Origin: Microcoleus sp. CAWBG506
GTDB lineage: Bacteria > Cyanobacteriota > Cyanobacteriia > Cyanobacteriales > Microcoleaceae
Assembly: GCA_020883125.1 (NCBI GenBank)
Contig: JAHREW010000002.1
Span: forward strand, 1 to 57,480
Reading direction: 5' to 3'
Length of the DNA stretch: 57,480 nucleotides
Shown here: positions 35,488-44,522 of the stretch, one piece after another
Layout: the number at the start of each line of letters is the position of its first letter
Position numbering within the stretch: the first letter of the stretch is position 1
The notes under the pieces: model-generated
What the model was told of the DNA's origin: nothing
Database searches by the model: none
Seen by the model: only the letters and a program-made list of their open reading frames with translations
Made by a program: the position numbers and the translations under genes

Positions 35488-35881
35488 AAATTATGAGGGT
35501 CTAGAATTGTGGACAAATCAGGTAAGATCGCGGTGTCGAAGGAATGGGAGCAAACTTAACACTCAGAATCTTAACTAAATGTAACTTAACAATGCACTCT
35601 CAGGCAACAGGGTATGGTCAAGACGATGGAAAATAAAACTGACAATCAAGCATCCGGGCGACAAGAGGGCCCAGATGAATCCGTGGAGTAGCCCGTAATA
35701 TCTAGAATCTAAATCTAAAATTCATAAAAGGCGATCGTCCCGAATATAATGTTTGGTGCTGATTTGAATGCCGATCTAGGTAAAGTTATAAAAATCGCGG
35801 CAAAACCCACTGTCTTTAAGCGTGGCAGTGTCCAGGGATAAGGCATGATAATGGTGAGGCTCAGTGAGGTAAAACGTTTCA
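35488..35881. other. Divergent region between ftsH and the ParM-like gene
   Basis: About 390 bp with promoters expected on both strands. A 25-codon frame (35614-35691, MVKTMENKTDNQASGRQEGP...) is present but has no supporting signal and is not called a gene. There is no clear inverted repeat. Confidence 0.4.
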
Positions 35882-36964
35882 ATGACAACTAGACAGCTTG
35901 TTCCTAATTCGGCTATGTTGACGCAACAGACTAAGATCGCTTCTCACAAATCGATTATTAGTGCTGATTTGGGTCGGACGGCAACTAAGGCCTGCGTGAG
36001 CCGCAATCCCAATGGTGTTATTTTTATCCCCGCCAACGTGGCTTCTATGCCAGTAGAAAAGGTACGGGGCGGTAGCTTTGAGTCGAAAGCCACAGACCCT
36101 TTGTTGGATATGTGGCTGGAGTACCAGGGCAAGGGTTACGCTATCGGCCAACTGGCTGCGGATTTTGGCGCTAATCTCGGCGGCGCAGACCAGTCTAAAG
36201 TAGTAGATGCTTTAGTTAAGGTTTTTTCCTGTGCTGGATATTTCCAGATGAAAGGCGATGTAGCAGTTGTGCTAGGTTTGCCGTTTTATTCCCAGGATCA
36301 GTTTGAGAAGGAAAAGGAAGAAATAGTCAGCCAACTGCGCTCTCCGCACCTGATGGTTTACCGGGGCGAGCGCGTGGATATTAATATCAGCCATGTTTGG
36401 GTGATGCCCGAAGGGTTCGGCAGTCTGATTTGGTGCGAAGCTCAAGACAATAAGGAGTTTTCGCCGGAGTTGCCAGAATTATCGGTGGCTGTAGTCGATA
36501 TCGGACATCAAACTACTGATTTGTTGATGGTCGATCGTTTCCGGTTTGCTAGGGCTGCTTCTAAAAGCGATTCTTTCGCCATGAATAAGTTCTACGAACA
36601 AGTCGCCTCCAAAATTCCAGGGGCAGATGCTCAATCTCTGTCTTTATTAGAAGCGGTTAACAAGCCGGAAGGCCAGCGTTTATATCGTCCTAGAGGAGCT
36701 ACTAAGCCAACTAATTTAGATCCGATTATTAAGGATTTGCGCGAGACTTTCGCTAACGAACTATCCGAGCGTTTGGTGCAGTGGCTACCAGAACGGGTGA
36801 CGGATGTGGTTCTGACTGGTGGGGGCGGCGAGTTTTTCTGGGAAGTTCTCCAACCCTTGCTCAAAGAAGCTAATCTCAAGGCTCACTTGGCTCAACCTTC
36901 TCGGAAAGCCAATGCTTTGGGACAGTTTATATATGCTGAGGCTCAGCTAGCCACCATTAAGTAA
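35882..36964 (+). CDS. ParM/StbA-like actin-family ATPase
   Basis: 360 aa. The actin-fold phosphate loops are visible: ISADLGRTATKA (~26-37), VAVVDIGHQTTDLLMVD (~203-219) and the adenosine loop DVVLTGGGGEFFWEVL (~303-318). Bacterial ParM-like proteins polymerise with ATP and move DNA; in cyanobacteria chromosomal relatives of unknown role are common. The following small gene, 20 nt away, has features of a DNA-binding or adaptor partner. A Met at residue 12 could be the true start. It could segregate a plasmid-like or chromosomal locus, or form another filament; no parC-like iteron cluster was seen nearby. Confidence 0.82.
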   Translation: MTTRQLVPNSAMLTQQTKIASHKSIISADLGRTATKACVSRNPNGVIFIPANVASMPVEKVRGGSFESKATDPLLDMWLEYQGKGYAIGQLAADFGANLGGADQSKVVDALVKVFSCAGYFQMKGDVAVVLGLPFYSQDQFEKEKEEIVSQLRSPHLMVYRGERVDINISHVWVMPEGFGSLIWCEAQDNKEFSPELPELSVAVVDIGHQTTDLLMVDRFRFARAASKSDSFAMNKFYEQVASKIPGADAQSLSLLEAVNKPEGQRLYRPRGATKPTNLDPIIKDLRETFANELSERLVQWLPERVTDVVLTGGGGEFFWEVLQPLLKEANLKAHLAQPSRKANALGQFIYAEAQLATIK

Positions 36965-36984
36965 CGGATTAAGGCTTGAACCCT

Positions 36985-37503
36985 ATGGCACTTTGGGCAA
37001 AAAATAAGGCTAATTTCTCGGTGGCGTTTACGGAAGATGCAGCCGATCAAACTTTGCTGGCCGCTATTGAAAAAGAGCTGGCTTTGACTAAGTATCAGAC
37101 TTTCAGCAATCTCTGCAAGCAAGCTTTGTGGCAGTTTTTGTCGGTTTCTGAGTCGGCTGGTCCTACACCTAGCTTTCAGCGGTTGGAACAGCGTATTGCT
37201 GAACTGGCGGTCAAATTTGCTGAGTTCGAGCACAATGTTTCTGCTGAGGAATTAAGCCGTTTGGAAGGACTACAAAATCACATGAATCAACTGAGTACGC
37301 AGTTGTCGCAGTTGCAGGGTAGTGTGAATAGCCAGTTTGCTAAAGTTTCTTTTGCTCAAGTTTCCAAAGTAGTAGAGTCTGACAGGGTTGAGCCGGAGTC
37401 TGTAGCAGATAAGAATGTAGTTGCTGATGCTGAGGTTACTCCTCGTCGGGAATCCGATCCGTTGTTGGATCGTTTAAGTTCTTTGTTGCCACAAGATTTC
37501 TAA
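36985..37503 (+). CDS. ParM-linked coiled-coil partner protein
   Basis: 172 aa from ATG at 36985 (MALWAKNKANFSVAFTEDAA); the frame extends three codons to a TTG. Residues ~1-60 have an alpha-rich pattern with a strand (NFSVAF) at the front, and LLAAIEKELALTKYQTFSNL resembles the ribbon-helix-helix arrangement of ParR-type proteins. Residues ~75-120 form a coiled coil (RLEQRIAELAVKFAEF, LSRLEGLQNHMNQLSTQLSQ). The tail is acidic and disordered and ends DRLSSLLPQDF. It lies directly after the actin-like gene with one terminator after both, so a two-gene operon is clear. A ParR role is inference from this context. Confidence 0.7.
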   Translation: MALWAKNKANFSVAFTEDAADQTLLAAIEKELALTKYQTFSNLCKQALWQFLSVSESAGPTPSFQRLEQRIAELAVKFAEFEHNVSAEELSRLEGLQNHMNQLSTQLSQLQGSVNSQFAKVSFAQVSKVVESDRVEPESVADKNVVADAEVTPRRESDPLLDRLSSLLPQDF

Positions 37504-37587
37504 AATGAGGTAGCCAAGGTTTTTTTTACCTTGAGATTTGCTGTTAGTGGCTGGCTGTTGTCGGCCAGTGGTGAATAAATAAACTAG

Positions 37588-37625
37588 GCGATCGCTCTTT
37601 TGCAAACAAGGGCGATCGCTTTGTT
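37588..37625 (+). terminator. HIP1-based terminator hairpin after the parM-like operon
   Basis: GCGATCGCTCTT (37588-37599) pairs with AAGGGCGATCGC (37608-37619) with one G-T, with an 8-nt loop, followed by TTTGTT. It lies 85 nt after the stop. Confidence 0.7.
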
Positions 37626-37708
37626 ATGAGTTATTGGTTATTGGTTATGAGTTATTGGTTATTGGTTATGAGTTATTGGTTATTGGTTATTGGTTATTGA
37701 TTGTTGGT
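37623..37708. repeat. Heptamer array (GTTATTG / GTTATGA)
   Basis: A 7-nt phased array of two alternating units. A second block of the same type (GTTGGTTATTAGTTATTG) runs at ~37966-38016, on the other side of the inverted-repeat element at 37830. Confidence 0.85.
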
Positions 37709-37829
37709 TATTAAGTAAATCCACTTAATTAAACGTAAAATACGGATGACCGAAAAGCTGACTGCATAAGTCTTCTTCCTTTTTTCTTCTTCACATCGAT
37801 CTTATTCCTTCTACTTAGTTGTTGGTTAT

Positions 37830-37957
37830 TATAGCAACCGCCAGGGTGGTTAAGTCGTGGGGTGGGGGCGGGTTTATAGAATTTGTCTATACCGATGAAA
37901 GATATCGGTGAACCCGCCCCTACAAAATCTGCCCTAATCGCCTTGGCAGTTGCTATA
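37830..37957. repeat. MITE-like element, TATAGCAACCGCCA ends
   Basis: The ends TATAGCAACCGCCAGGGTGG and CCTTGGCAGTTGCTATA are inverted. The core GGGCGGGTTTATAGAATT...AACCCGCCCCTACAA matches the repeat at 18586. It sits within heptamer arrays. Confidence 0.78.
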
Positions 37958-38062
37958 GTTATTGGTTGTTGGTTATTAGTTGTTGGTTATTAGTTATTGG
38001 TTATTGGTTGTTGGTGAGGTTCTAACCATTCCCGATTCCCGATTCCCAATGCCCTATTACTA

Positions 38063-38974
38063 TTATTCCATTAATCCTAATTTTCGCAATCGCGAACGAA
38101 TCGCCCCAGATTGTCTCTGAAATTTCTTGGCTAATTCGCCAATTTTTTGACCGCTAGCATATTCATTTTTCAACTTCTCATCTTCTTCTCGACTCCACTT
38201 GACATAAGCTCTGGGATACTTCTGTCTAATTTTTTCAACATCGTAGGTTTTAGGTCGATCGCCATTTAAACCGGAATCCAAATTTTGGTTGATTTCCCCG
38301 CCGTGACGCTCTACCGCCTCCTGTACCTGGTTAGGAATAGTAGCAATTTCTTGGGATAGTTCACCCAAAGCCTTTTCTACTTGTTGCTGAAGTTCTGTTA
38401 GCTGTCGTTGCTGCAAATTTCCCCACTGTGGCAGTTCGTTGATAAATTGCTGCAAATCGAGAATGATTGTTGTTAAAGTTTCGACTTGTTGTAACTCTGG
38501 CCGCTGTTTGAATTGGCGGCTGGTAATTTCGATCTCGGTTTGAATCATTTTCATAGTTTTTTCTAAAATTATTAACCGCTGACGCATATTTTCAACGGCT
38601 GAAATTAAAGAATGTACGTTCTCTCCCGGTTGAGCATTGATATTTTCGTTGGCTGTTTGGGGCAGAGCTTGATCTAAGGATTTTACGGCTATTTGTAATT
38701 GTTCGATCGCGCGATCGGTTGTTGTCGCGTGTCGATCTACCCGATCGAACGTTGAAGCCGTACTCATCCTAATTTGCTGCTGCAACTTCTGTCGATTCAC
38801 AAAATTCAACAGTAGCGCAATGGCGATCGGCACTTGGGCATAAATGCTCTGCTGGAAAACCAAACTAGCAGCTAATCCAACGGCAGAGACCGCCAAAAAA
38901 AACAATTCAGCAGTTTCTGATAAATTGGTCAATTTTGGATTTTGGATTTTGGTTTTTGAATTGGATGAGGACAT
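38063..38974 (-). CDS. Membrane-anchored coiled-coil protein with SANT-like C terminus
   Basis: 303 aa. Residues ~20-65 hold two hydrophobic stretches (ELFFLAVSAVGLAASLVF and VPIAIALLLNF), probably membrane helices. Residues ~85-225 are Gln/Glu-rich coiled coil (VEKALGELSQEIATIPNQVQ). Residues ~255-303 read KWSREEDEKLKNEYASGQKI, then GELAKKFQRQSGAIRSRLRK, a helix-turn-helix of the Myb/SANT or sigma-like type otherwise found at the end of some DNA helicases. A membrane anchor joined to a DNA-binding-like tail is unusual and suggests DNA tethering, but the function is unknown. It is flanked by heptamer arrays on the 3' side and mgtE on the 5' side. Confidence 0.65.
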   Translation of the reverse strand: MSSSNSKTKIQNPKLTNLSETAELFFLAVSAVGLAASLVFQQSIYAQVPIAIALLLNFVNRQKLQQQIRMSTASTFDRVDRHATTTDRAIEQLQIAVKSLDQALPQTANENINAQPGENVHSLISAVENMRQRLIILEKTMKMIQTEIEITSRQFKQRPELQQVETLTTIILDLQQFINELPQWGNLQQRQLTELQQQVEKALGELSQEIATIPNQVQEAVERHGGEINQNLDSGLNGDRPKTYDVEKIRQKYPRAYVKWSREEDEKLKNEYASGQKIGELAKKFQRQSGAIRSRLRKLGLME

Positions 38975-39101
38975 ATGTTAAATGGGAATTGCGAATTGGG
39001 AATTGCGACTTAGAAATTAATAATTGATATTTGCTAGGCTCTAGATTACCGAATTTAAAATTACTATCGGTTTTTGATGTATCTAAATCTACTTAAATAT
39101 A

Positions 39102-40499
39102 TTAAACTTTCAAAATTAATCGAGCTAAAGAAAAATAAATTAAGACACCGAGGACATCAACTGCGGTGGTGATAAAGGGTGCGGACATCAAAGCCGGGTC
39201 TAAACCCAAAGAACGAAATAAAAAGGGCAAAGCTGAACCTGCAATCGAAGCTAAGATTGCGATCGCCAACAAACTAATCCCTACTGCGATCGCCACTGCT
39301 AAATTCCCTTGCAGAATATAAGCCCAAACAGTGGCTACTGTCCCCAATATAGCTCCTAGCAGCGCTCCCGCCATCCCCTCGCGCACAATTATTTTCAACG
39401 GCCCCATGGCTGTAATTTCATCGGTGTTCAAACCGCGAATTACCACCGTTGAGGACTGGGCTCCCACATTACCTCCCGTACCTGTGAGCAATGGAATAAA
39501 GGCTGCTAGAGCTACCACTTGCTGCAAAATATCTTCTTGAGCTCGAATAATTGCCCCCGTAACAGTATTAGTTAAGAGCAGCACAAATAGCCAAACTACC
39601 CTTTTGCGAGCAACGGTGATTAAATCGGTCTGAAAATAATTGTCACCGCCGGACTGAACACCGCCGAGGGTATAAATATCTTTGGCTGCTTCTTGTTCCA
39701 AAATGTCGATCGCATCATCCACTGTAATAATACCGACTAGACGCTGTTCCCGGTCTACTACCGGCACCGCCAAAAAATCATAACGCTGGATCAGCCTAGC
39801 GACTTCTTCTTGGTCAGTACCAGTTTGAACTGAAACCACCTCGCGGGTCATCATTTCACCGACAGTTTTGTCTAGGGGAGAAGTTACTAAATCCCGCAAG
39901 GACAAAATACCCGTTAAACAACGACTGGCATCGGTGACATAAAGAGAATAAATTGTTTCTGTAGTCTTAGCCAAAGATCGGATTCTCTCTAAAGCTTGGG
40001 TGACGGTAAAGCTTTCTTTGAGAGAGATGTATTCTGGGGTCATGATCCGACCGGCGGTACTAGCTTCGTAACCCAAAAGTTGAGCCGTAGCTTCCCGTTC
40101 CGTTGGGCTCAATTCACCCAACAGCCGACGGACTAATATTGCCGGCAGTTCGTCAAATAGTTTAGCGCGATCGTCCGGTGACATTTTGTCTACAATGTCA
40201 ATAACTTCTTGGCGTTTGAATTTTTCACACAGAGACTGCTGGACGCTGGAGTCGAGATATTCGTAAACTCCGATGGCTTCGTCTTTAGCCAGCAAACGAA
40301 AAGCGATCACCTGCATAGTTTCTGGTAAACCTTCGATGGCTTCAGCGATGTCAGCTTCCTGCACCGGCTGCAAAATCGCTTTTGCTCCTGTCCAGTCTTC
40401 TTGTTCCAGCAGGGCCTTTAATTGCGATCGGACTAATTCCCGCAATTCTTTTCGCGCGTAGGTCGGTAGCGAAGATAATTGATAATTGTTTTCTGTCAC
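39102..40499 (-). CDS. mgtE: MgtE magnesium transporter
   Basis: 465 aa. The N-terminal MgtE_N superhelix (~20-130) has ELPAILVRRLLGELSPTERE at ~115-134. Two CBS domains (~140-265) sense Mg2+ and lock the pore when Mg2+ is high (FTVTQALERIRSL, GTDQEEVARLIQRYDFLAVP). Five membrane helices (~290-465) include the pore sequence PLLTGTGGNVGAQSSTVVIRGL. Mg2+ enters the cytoplasm through a dimer. The length is normal. It is 190 nt downstream of the permease gene on the same strand, and there may be a shared transcript. Confidence 0.95.
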   Translation of the reverse strand: MTENNYQLSSLPTYARKELRELVRSQLKALLEQEDWTGAKAILQPVQEADIAEAIEGLPETMQVIAFRLLAKDEAIGVYEYLDSSVQQSLCEKFKRQEVIDIVDKMSPDDRAKLFDELPAILVRRLLGELSPTEREATAQLLGYEASTAGRIMTPEYISLKESFTVTQALERIRSLAKTTETIYSLYVTDASRCLTGILSLRDLVTSPLDKTVGEMMTREVVSVQTGTDQEEVARLIQRYDFLAVPVVDREQRLVGIITVDDAIDILEQEAAKDIYTLGGVQSGGDNYFQTDLITVARKRVVWLFVLLLTNTVTGAIIRAQEDILQQVVALAAFIPLLTGTGGNVGAQSSTVVIRGLNTDEITAMGPLKIIVREGMAGALLGAILGTVATVWAYILQGNLAVAIAVGISLLAIAILASIAGSALPFLFRSLGLDPALMSAPFITTAVDVLGVLIYFSLARLILKV

Positions 40500-40688
40500 C
40501 TGCGACCCTCCTAAACCTGTGCTGCGCGCGTTCCTGAATCCAGTTTAGAGCCTATTGACACCAATGTTTGCAGTTATCAGACTGATACCGATGAGAAAGC
40601 AGGTTTATTTTTAGATCCCTCACCATCTCAATCTAAATGTATCCTACAAATCATGTTTATTGGTGTTAGTTTTTGTATCTGTAACTGC

Positions 40689-42425
40689 TTAAACCAGCAA
40701 TTGATATTTTTCTTGTGCTAAACGGTAAAGCGGACGCCACACCAAACGGTTAGTTAATACAACCAACAGCGACATCACAGAAGTAGCAGCCAACAACAAG
40801 GGAAAATTACCGGAAGCTGTCGCCTGAGAAATAGTTTCTCCCAAACCCTCAGTCATAATTATTTCACCTTTAAACTGCACGTATTCACTAACAATACTGG
40901 CATTCCAAGCACCACCAACCGCCGTAATAATCCCGGTAATTAAATAGGGGAATATTCCCGGCAATATTAAATTTGTCCACCGCTGAATCAGGGACAGTTT
41001 ATAAACTTGTGCAGCTTCAAATAACTCAGAAGGTATTGCTTGAGCACCGGCAATCACATTAAACAGTAAATACCACATAGTACCTAACATCATCAATGCC
41101 ACTGAACCAATTTGTAAGCCACCACCCGCGTGAATTAAAGCTAGTAATAATACTGGGAATAAAGCCGTTGCTGGTACAGAAGCAGCTATTTGTACTAAGG
41201 GTTGCAAAATCTGAGCTAAACGCGGATTTCTACCGATCGCAACTCCCACTGGTACTGTCCACAATAGCGATAAAAACAGGGCGCAGATGACTCGCAAAGC
41301 TGTGAAAATTGCACCTCCAATCACTTTTTGCCAGTCGCCCAAACTCAGCACTCGCAACAACAGCACGGCTTCCCAAGTTCCCCAAAGCACAACCACAGCA
41401 AACCCGCTGACAAATATCCAATTAATCCAATTACCAATGGGATTTTTCTGTTGGGGATTTTTGGGTAAACTAGCTGGTGCAAAAGCTCTGGCTAAACCGC
41501 GATCGAAATTGTCCCCGATCGGCGCAATGCGAGACTTCAACATCCGCAGTGTTGCCGATCGCCTGAAAAAATCCAAAACATTTGACTGAGGTACATTCGC
41601 CGCTTCCACAGCTTGATATTTAAACTTTTCTGCCCAAGCAATCAAAGGCTGCCATACAAAAAAATCAATGGCTACAATCACACCGATTAAAACTGCTAAG
41701 CCCCAGCCGATCGCACCAAAATTTCCTTCATTGGCCGCCTTACCCAAATAGGAACCAAGTCCCGGCAGTTGAAAGTTTTTGTCTCCCAAAGTAAAAGACT
41801 CGATCGCAATCAAAAAGAACCAACCGCCAGCCACTGACATGACGCTATTCCACACCAGCCCGATCGCACCAGCGGGTAACTCTAGGGTCCAAAACTGCTG
41901 CCAAGCATTAAGTCGGTAAACTTTAGCAGCTTCCTTAAGTTCTTGGGGAATGCCAGAGAGAGACTGATAAAAGCTAAAGGTCAGATTCCAAGTCATCCCT
42001 GTGAATATGAGGATAACTGATGCTATTTCTACGCCGATTCTTTGACCGGGAAATAAAGTAATTAGCGCTAAAACTACTCCCGGCAAAAAAGATAAAACTG
42101 GAATTGATTGTAAAATATCTAATAACGGAATTAAAATTTTAGCAACTAGGGGAGAACGGTAAGCAGAATAAGCATAAACTAAGGTAAAAAGTAGAGATAA
42201 GAAATAAGCTATTGCCATCCGTAAGAGAGTTTGGGCTGTATATATTGGCAAGACACTTAGTGTTGTCTCTATTTTGTAATTAGGGTTGTAGTCACCTGTG
42301 AATTGGGATGCTGTTTGGACAATTACTAAAATTAGAGAGAAGATTGCTAGAATTAGCAACCCATCTTGCCAAGTCCAAGTTGACCGTTCTAAAGTTTTAT
42401 TAGCTGGTGTTAGAGGTCTTGTCAT
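40689..42425 (-). CDS. ABC transporter permease with two fused membrane domains
   Basis: 578 aa. Two BPD_transp_1 domains (~75-275 and ~365-575), each with the cytoplasmic EAA-type loop (ELKEAAKVYRLN in the first, SELFEAAQVYKLS in the second). The family is the NitT/TauT-related permeases (nitrate, sulfonate, taurine, bicarbonate importers), but the fusion of two permeases in one chain is a separate cyanobacterial/bacterial subgroup with unassigned substrate. The ATPase lies 226 nt upstream, separated by a heptamer array. No solute-binding protein is present in the window, so the ligand cannot be read from context. Confidence 0.88.
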   Translation of the reverse strand: MTRPLTPANKTLERSTWTWQDGLLILAIFSLILVIVQTASQFTGDYNPNYKIETTLSVLPIYTAQTLLRMAIAYFLSLLFTLVYAYSAYRSPLVAKILIPLLDILQSIPVLSFLPGVVLALITLFPGQRIGVEIASVILIFTGMTWNLTFSFYQSLSGIPQELKEAAKVYRLNAWQQFWTLELPAGAIGLVWNSVMSVAGGWFFLIAIESFTLGDKNFQLPGLGSYLGKAANEGNFGAIGWGLAVLIGVIVAIDFFVWQPLIAWAEKFKYQAVEAANVPQSNVLDFFRRSATLRMLKSRIAPIGDNFDRGLARAFAPASLPKNPQQKNPIGNWINWIFVSGFAVVVLWGTWEAVLLLRVLSLGDWQKVIGGAIFTALRVICALFLSLLWTVPVGVAIGRNPRLAQILQPLVQIAASVPATALFPVLLLALIHAGGGLQIGSVALMMLGTMWYLLFNVIAGAQAIPSELFEAAQVYKLSLIQRWTNLILPGIFPYLITGIITAVGGAWNASIVSEYVQFKGEIIMTEGLGETISQATASGNFPLLLAATSVMSLLVVLTNRLVWRPLYRLAQEKYQLLV

Positions 42426-42435
42426 AAGAATTGGT

Positions 42436-42545
42436 TAGTGGTTATTGGTTATTAGTTATTGGTTAATGGTTATTAGTTATTGGTTAATGGTTATTAGTTA
42501 TTAGTTATTGGTTATTGGTTATTGGTTAGTGGTTATTGGTTAGTG
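42436..42545. repeat. Heptamer array (GGTTATT / AGTTATT / GGTTAAT)
   Basis: 7-nt phased repeats in the leader between the ATPase and permease genes. A second block on the opposite strand sense (CTAATAA / CTAACAA) runs at ~42608-42652 and reaches the ATPase stop. Confidence 0.85.
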
Positions 42546-42650
42546 AAGGCAGATCCTCCGGGTATGTATTCCCAGGCTCTGCCTGGGAACAAGACTCATA
42601 AGACTCTAATATTAACTAATAACTAACAACTAATAACTAATAACTAATAA

Positions 42651-43985
42651 CTACTCACGTTTATCTTCCGATTCTAAGAAAATTTCGCCTCCCGGTTCGT
42701 CATAACTATACAACTCAGCATACCGACCCCAGTCAATAGCAGTTTGCAATTGGCGCATTGCTTCTTTGGGGCTAAAGTGGGCTTCCAGAATATCCAAAAT
42801 CAATTCTTCAGAAATGCGGTGATTGCGCTTGGACTGAAGCATTCGCGAAATCTGCTGTACTAGGCGAATATTCCCCAGAATTTGGGTACGAACAATTTGT
42901 TTGCGCCGATCGATCCCACCAGCAATGAACTCCAAACCAACAGCAGTCAGGAAGAGGTCTCCTTCTTGGATTGCTAGAAAATCCATTAATTTTGCAGCTT
43001 CAACGATCGGCAAAATGTCGTCAACCTCTAACATTAATTCTTGACCAAGCCGATAGAGGTCTTTCTCTTTGCGGTCTTCTAATAGTTCTAAAAGACCTGC
43101 AACAGCCCCAATTCGTACTTGGGGGAGGGATTGGTATTGAACGCTTTGAGCGGGTTGAGGTTGAGATAAAGTAGTGTCTGGCTGCGGGACTGTTTCGCAA
43201 CTCAAATCGGGATTGGTCAGAATTTTGTAAACCTGGTCTACGATGGCTTGAAATTGCGGAGTTTTGCGATCGCGATAGTGCGGCAAAGGAACCGTCAACT
43301 CGGCGCGAATTCGCCCCGGATTGCGACCCAAAACTACAATCCGATCTGCTAATATTACTGCTTCCTCAATCCCGTGAGTCACGATTAACACTGCTTGAGT
43401 TGGAATCTTTTTTTCTAGCCACAAATCTAATAACTCAAACCTCAAGTTTTCTGCTGTTAGTACATCTAAAGCTGAAAATGGTTCATCCATGCAAAGTAAT
43501 TCTGGTTCCACCGCCAAAGCTCTAGCAAATCCCACCCGCTGTCGCATACCACCAGAAAGTTCTTTCGGATAAGCATTTTCAAATCCGTCCAAACCGATAA
43601 TATCAATCATTCGCAAAGCTTTTTGTCGGCGCGGTTCTGGCAATTCTCCTTTAGCTTTTAAGCCTAATTCTACATTTTCTAGTACCGTCAGCCAGGGATA
43701 AAGGGCAAAGTTTTGAAAGACAATTGCTATCCCTGGATTTAATCCGACCAAAGGACGATTGTGGTAAAGAACTTGACCCGCACTCGGCGGTATCAGTCCA
43801 GCAATCATCCGCATTAATGTTGATTTCCCAGAACCAGATGGGCCGAGAAGGGCTACTATTTCCCCCGATCGCAATTCTAAATCAATGGGTTCTAAAATTG
43901 AGATTGTTTGACCGTTGGGTTGTTGGTAAACCTTACTGACACCTTCTAAGGTAATGAGGCTTTCTGTTGCTATTTTAACTACCAC
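42651..43985 (-). CDS. ABC transporter ATPase with AAA-associated C-terminal domain
   Basis: 444 aa. Walker A GPSGSGKST (~48-56), signature LSGGMRQRVGFARAL (~143-157), Walker B LLCMDEPFSALD (~163-174) and switch His in VTHGIEEA (~203-210) form a standard NitT/TauT-type nucleotide-binding domain. Residues ~295-444 (AGLLELLEDRKEKDLYRLGQ on) form a winged-helix-like AAA-associated domain, present in a subset of these ATPases and possibly regulatory. It acts as a homodimer on the cytoplasmic face of the fused permease downstream. It is preceded by heptamer arrays. Confidence 0.92.
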   Translation of the reverse strand: MVVKIATESLITLEGVSKVYQQPNGQTISILEPIDLELRSGEIVALLGPSGSGKSTLMRMIAGLIPPSAGQVLYHNRPLVGLNPGIAIVFQNFALYPWLTVLENVELGLKAKGELPEPRRQKALRMIDIIGLDGFENAYPKELSGGMRQRVGFARALAVEPELLCMDEPFSALDVLTAENLRFELLDLWLEKKIPTQAVLIVTHGIEEAVILADRIVVLGRNPGRIRAELTVPLPHYRDRKTPQFQAIVDQVYKILTNPDLSCETVPQPDTTLSQPQPAQSVQYQSLPQVRIGAVAGLLELLEDRKEKDLYRLGQELMLEVDDILPIVEAAKLMDFLAIQEGDLFLTAVGLEFIAGGIDRRKQIVRTQILGNIRLVQQISRMLQSKRNHRISEELILDILEAHFSPKEAMRQLQTAIDWGRYAELYSYDEPGGEIFLESEDKRE

Positions 43986-44012
43986 AACTAAACCTCCTCT
44001 GTTTTGTTGAAA

Positions 44013-44100
44013 TTAGTCAGTAGTCATTAGTCAGTAGTTATTAGTCAGTAGTTATTAGTCAGTAGTTATTAGTCATTAGTTATTAGTTATTAGTTATTAG
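44013..44100. repeat. Heptamer array (AGTCAGT / AGTTATT)
   Basis: 7-nt phased repeats directly upstream of the ATPase gene, so in its 5' leader or promoter. Confidence 0.85.
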
Positions 44101-44173
44101 CCAAAACTATCTATAAATGACAATAAATACTTGTCCGCAGGCACGAGTCCGCGTTGGCTAGTTTTACAATTCC

Positions 44174-44302
44174 AGGACTTAGGCCACACCACCACAGACT
44201 GGGTAATGGTTCGACAGAGCGGGCGACGCAACGATCGCGCCTACCGCCACGGGGCGATTGCCGCTACCTTCACACCATATACGGACACTGGGCGTAAGTC
44301 CT
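44174..44302. repeat. MITE-like element, AGGACTTAGGCC ends
   Basis: AGGACTTAGGCC (44174-44185) and GGCGTAAGTCCT (44291-44302) are inverted with one mismatch; the interior is GC-rich and non-coding. Nothing else is recognised between 44100 and 44522. Confidence 0.65.
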
Positions 44303-44522
44303 AAATTTATTCTTGGGTTCCCATACCTATACCCCATAAAGTCATTTTTAGCAAGACCTGCTAGCGGGAATGCCTATAATCTGTCAAATATCAATTAAAG
44401 CTGAAATGAGGAGCGATCGCACCAATCCGACTCGATCAAAAAACTGGATTTGTAGATTGGGCATTAATTTAATCAGTAGCCTACCCAATGATCGATGATT
44501 GGGATTTGCTAGGTGATTTTAT

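Noticed and set aside
35614..35691. 25-codon frame in the ftsH/parM-like divergent region
   Set aside because: Plausible start but no Shine-Dalgarno, very polar, too short to judge; noted only as part of the intergenic entry.
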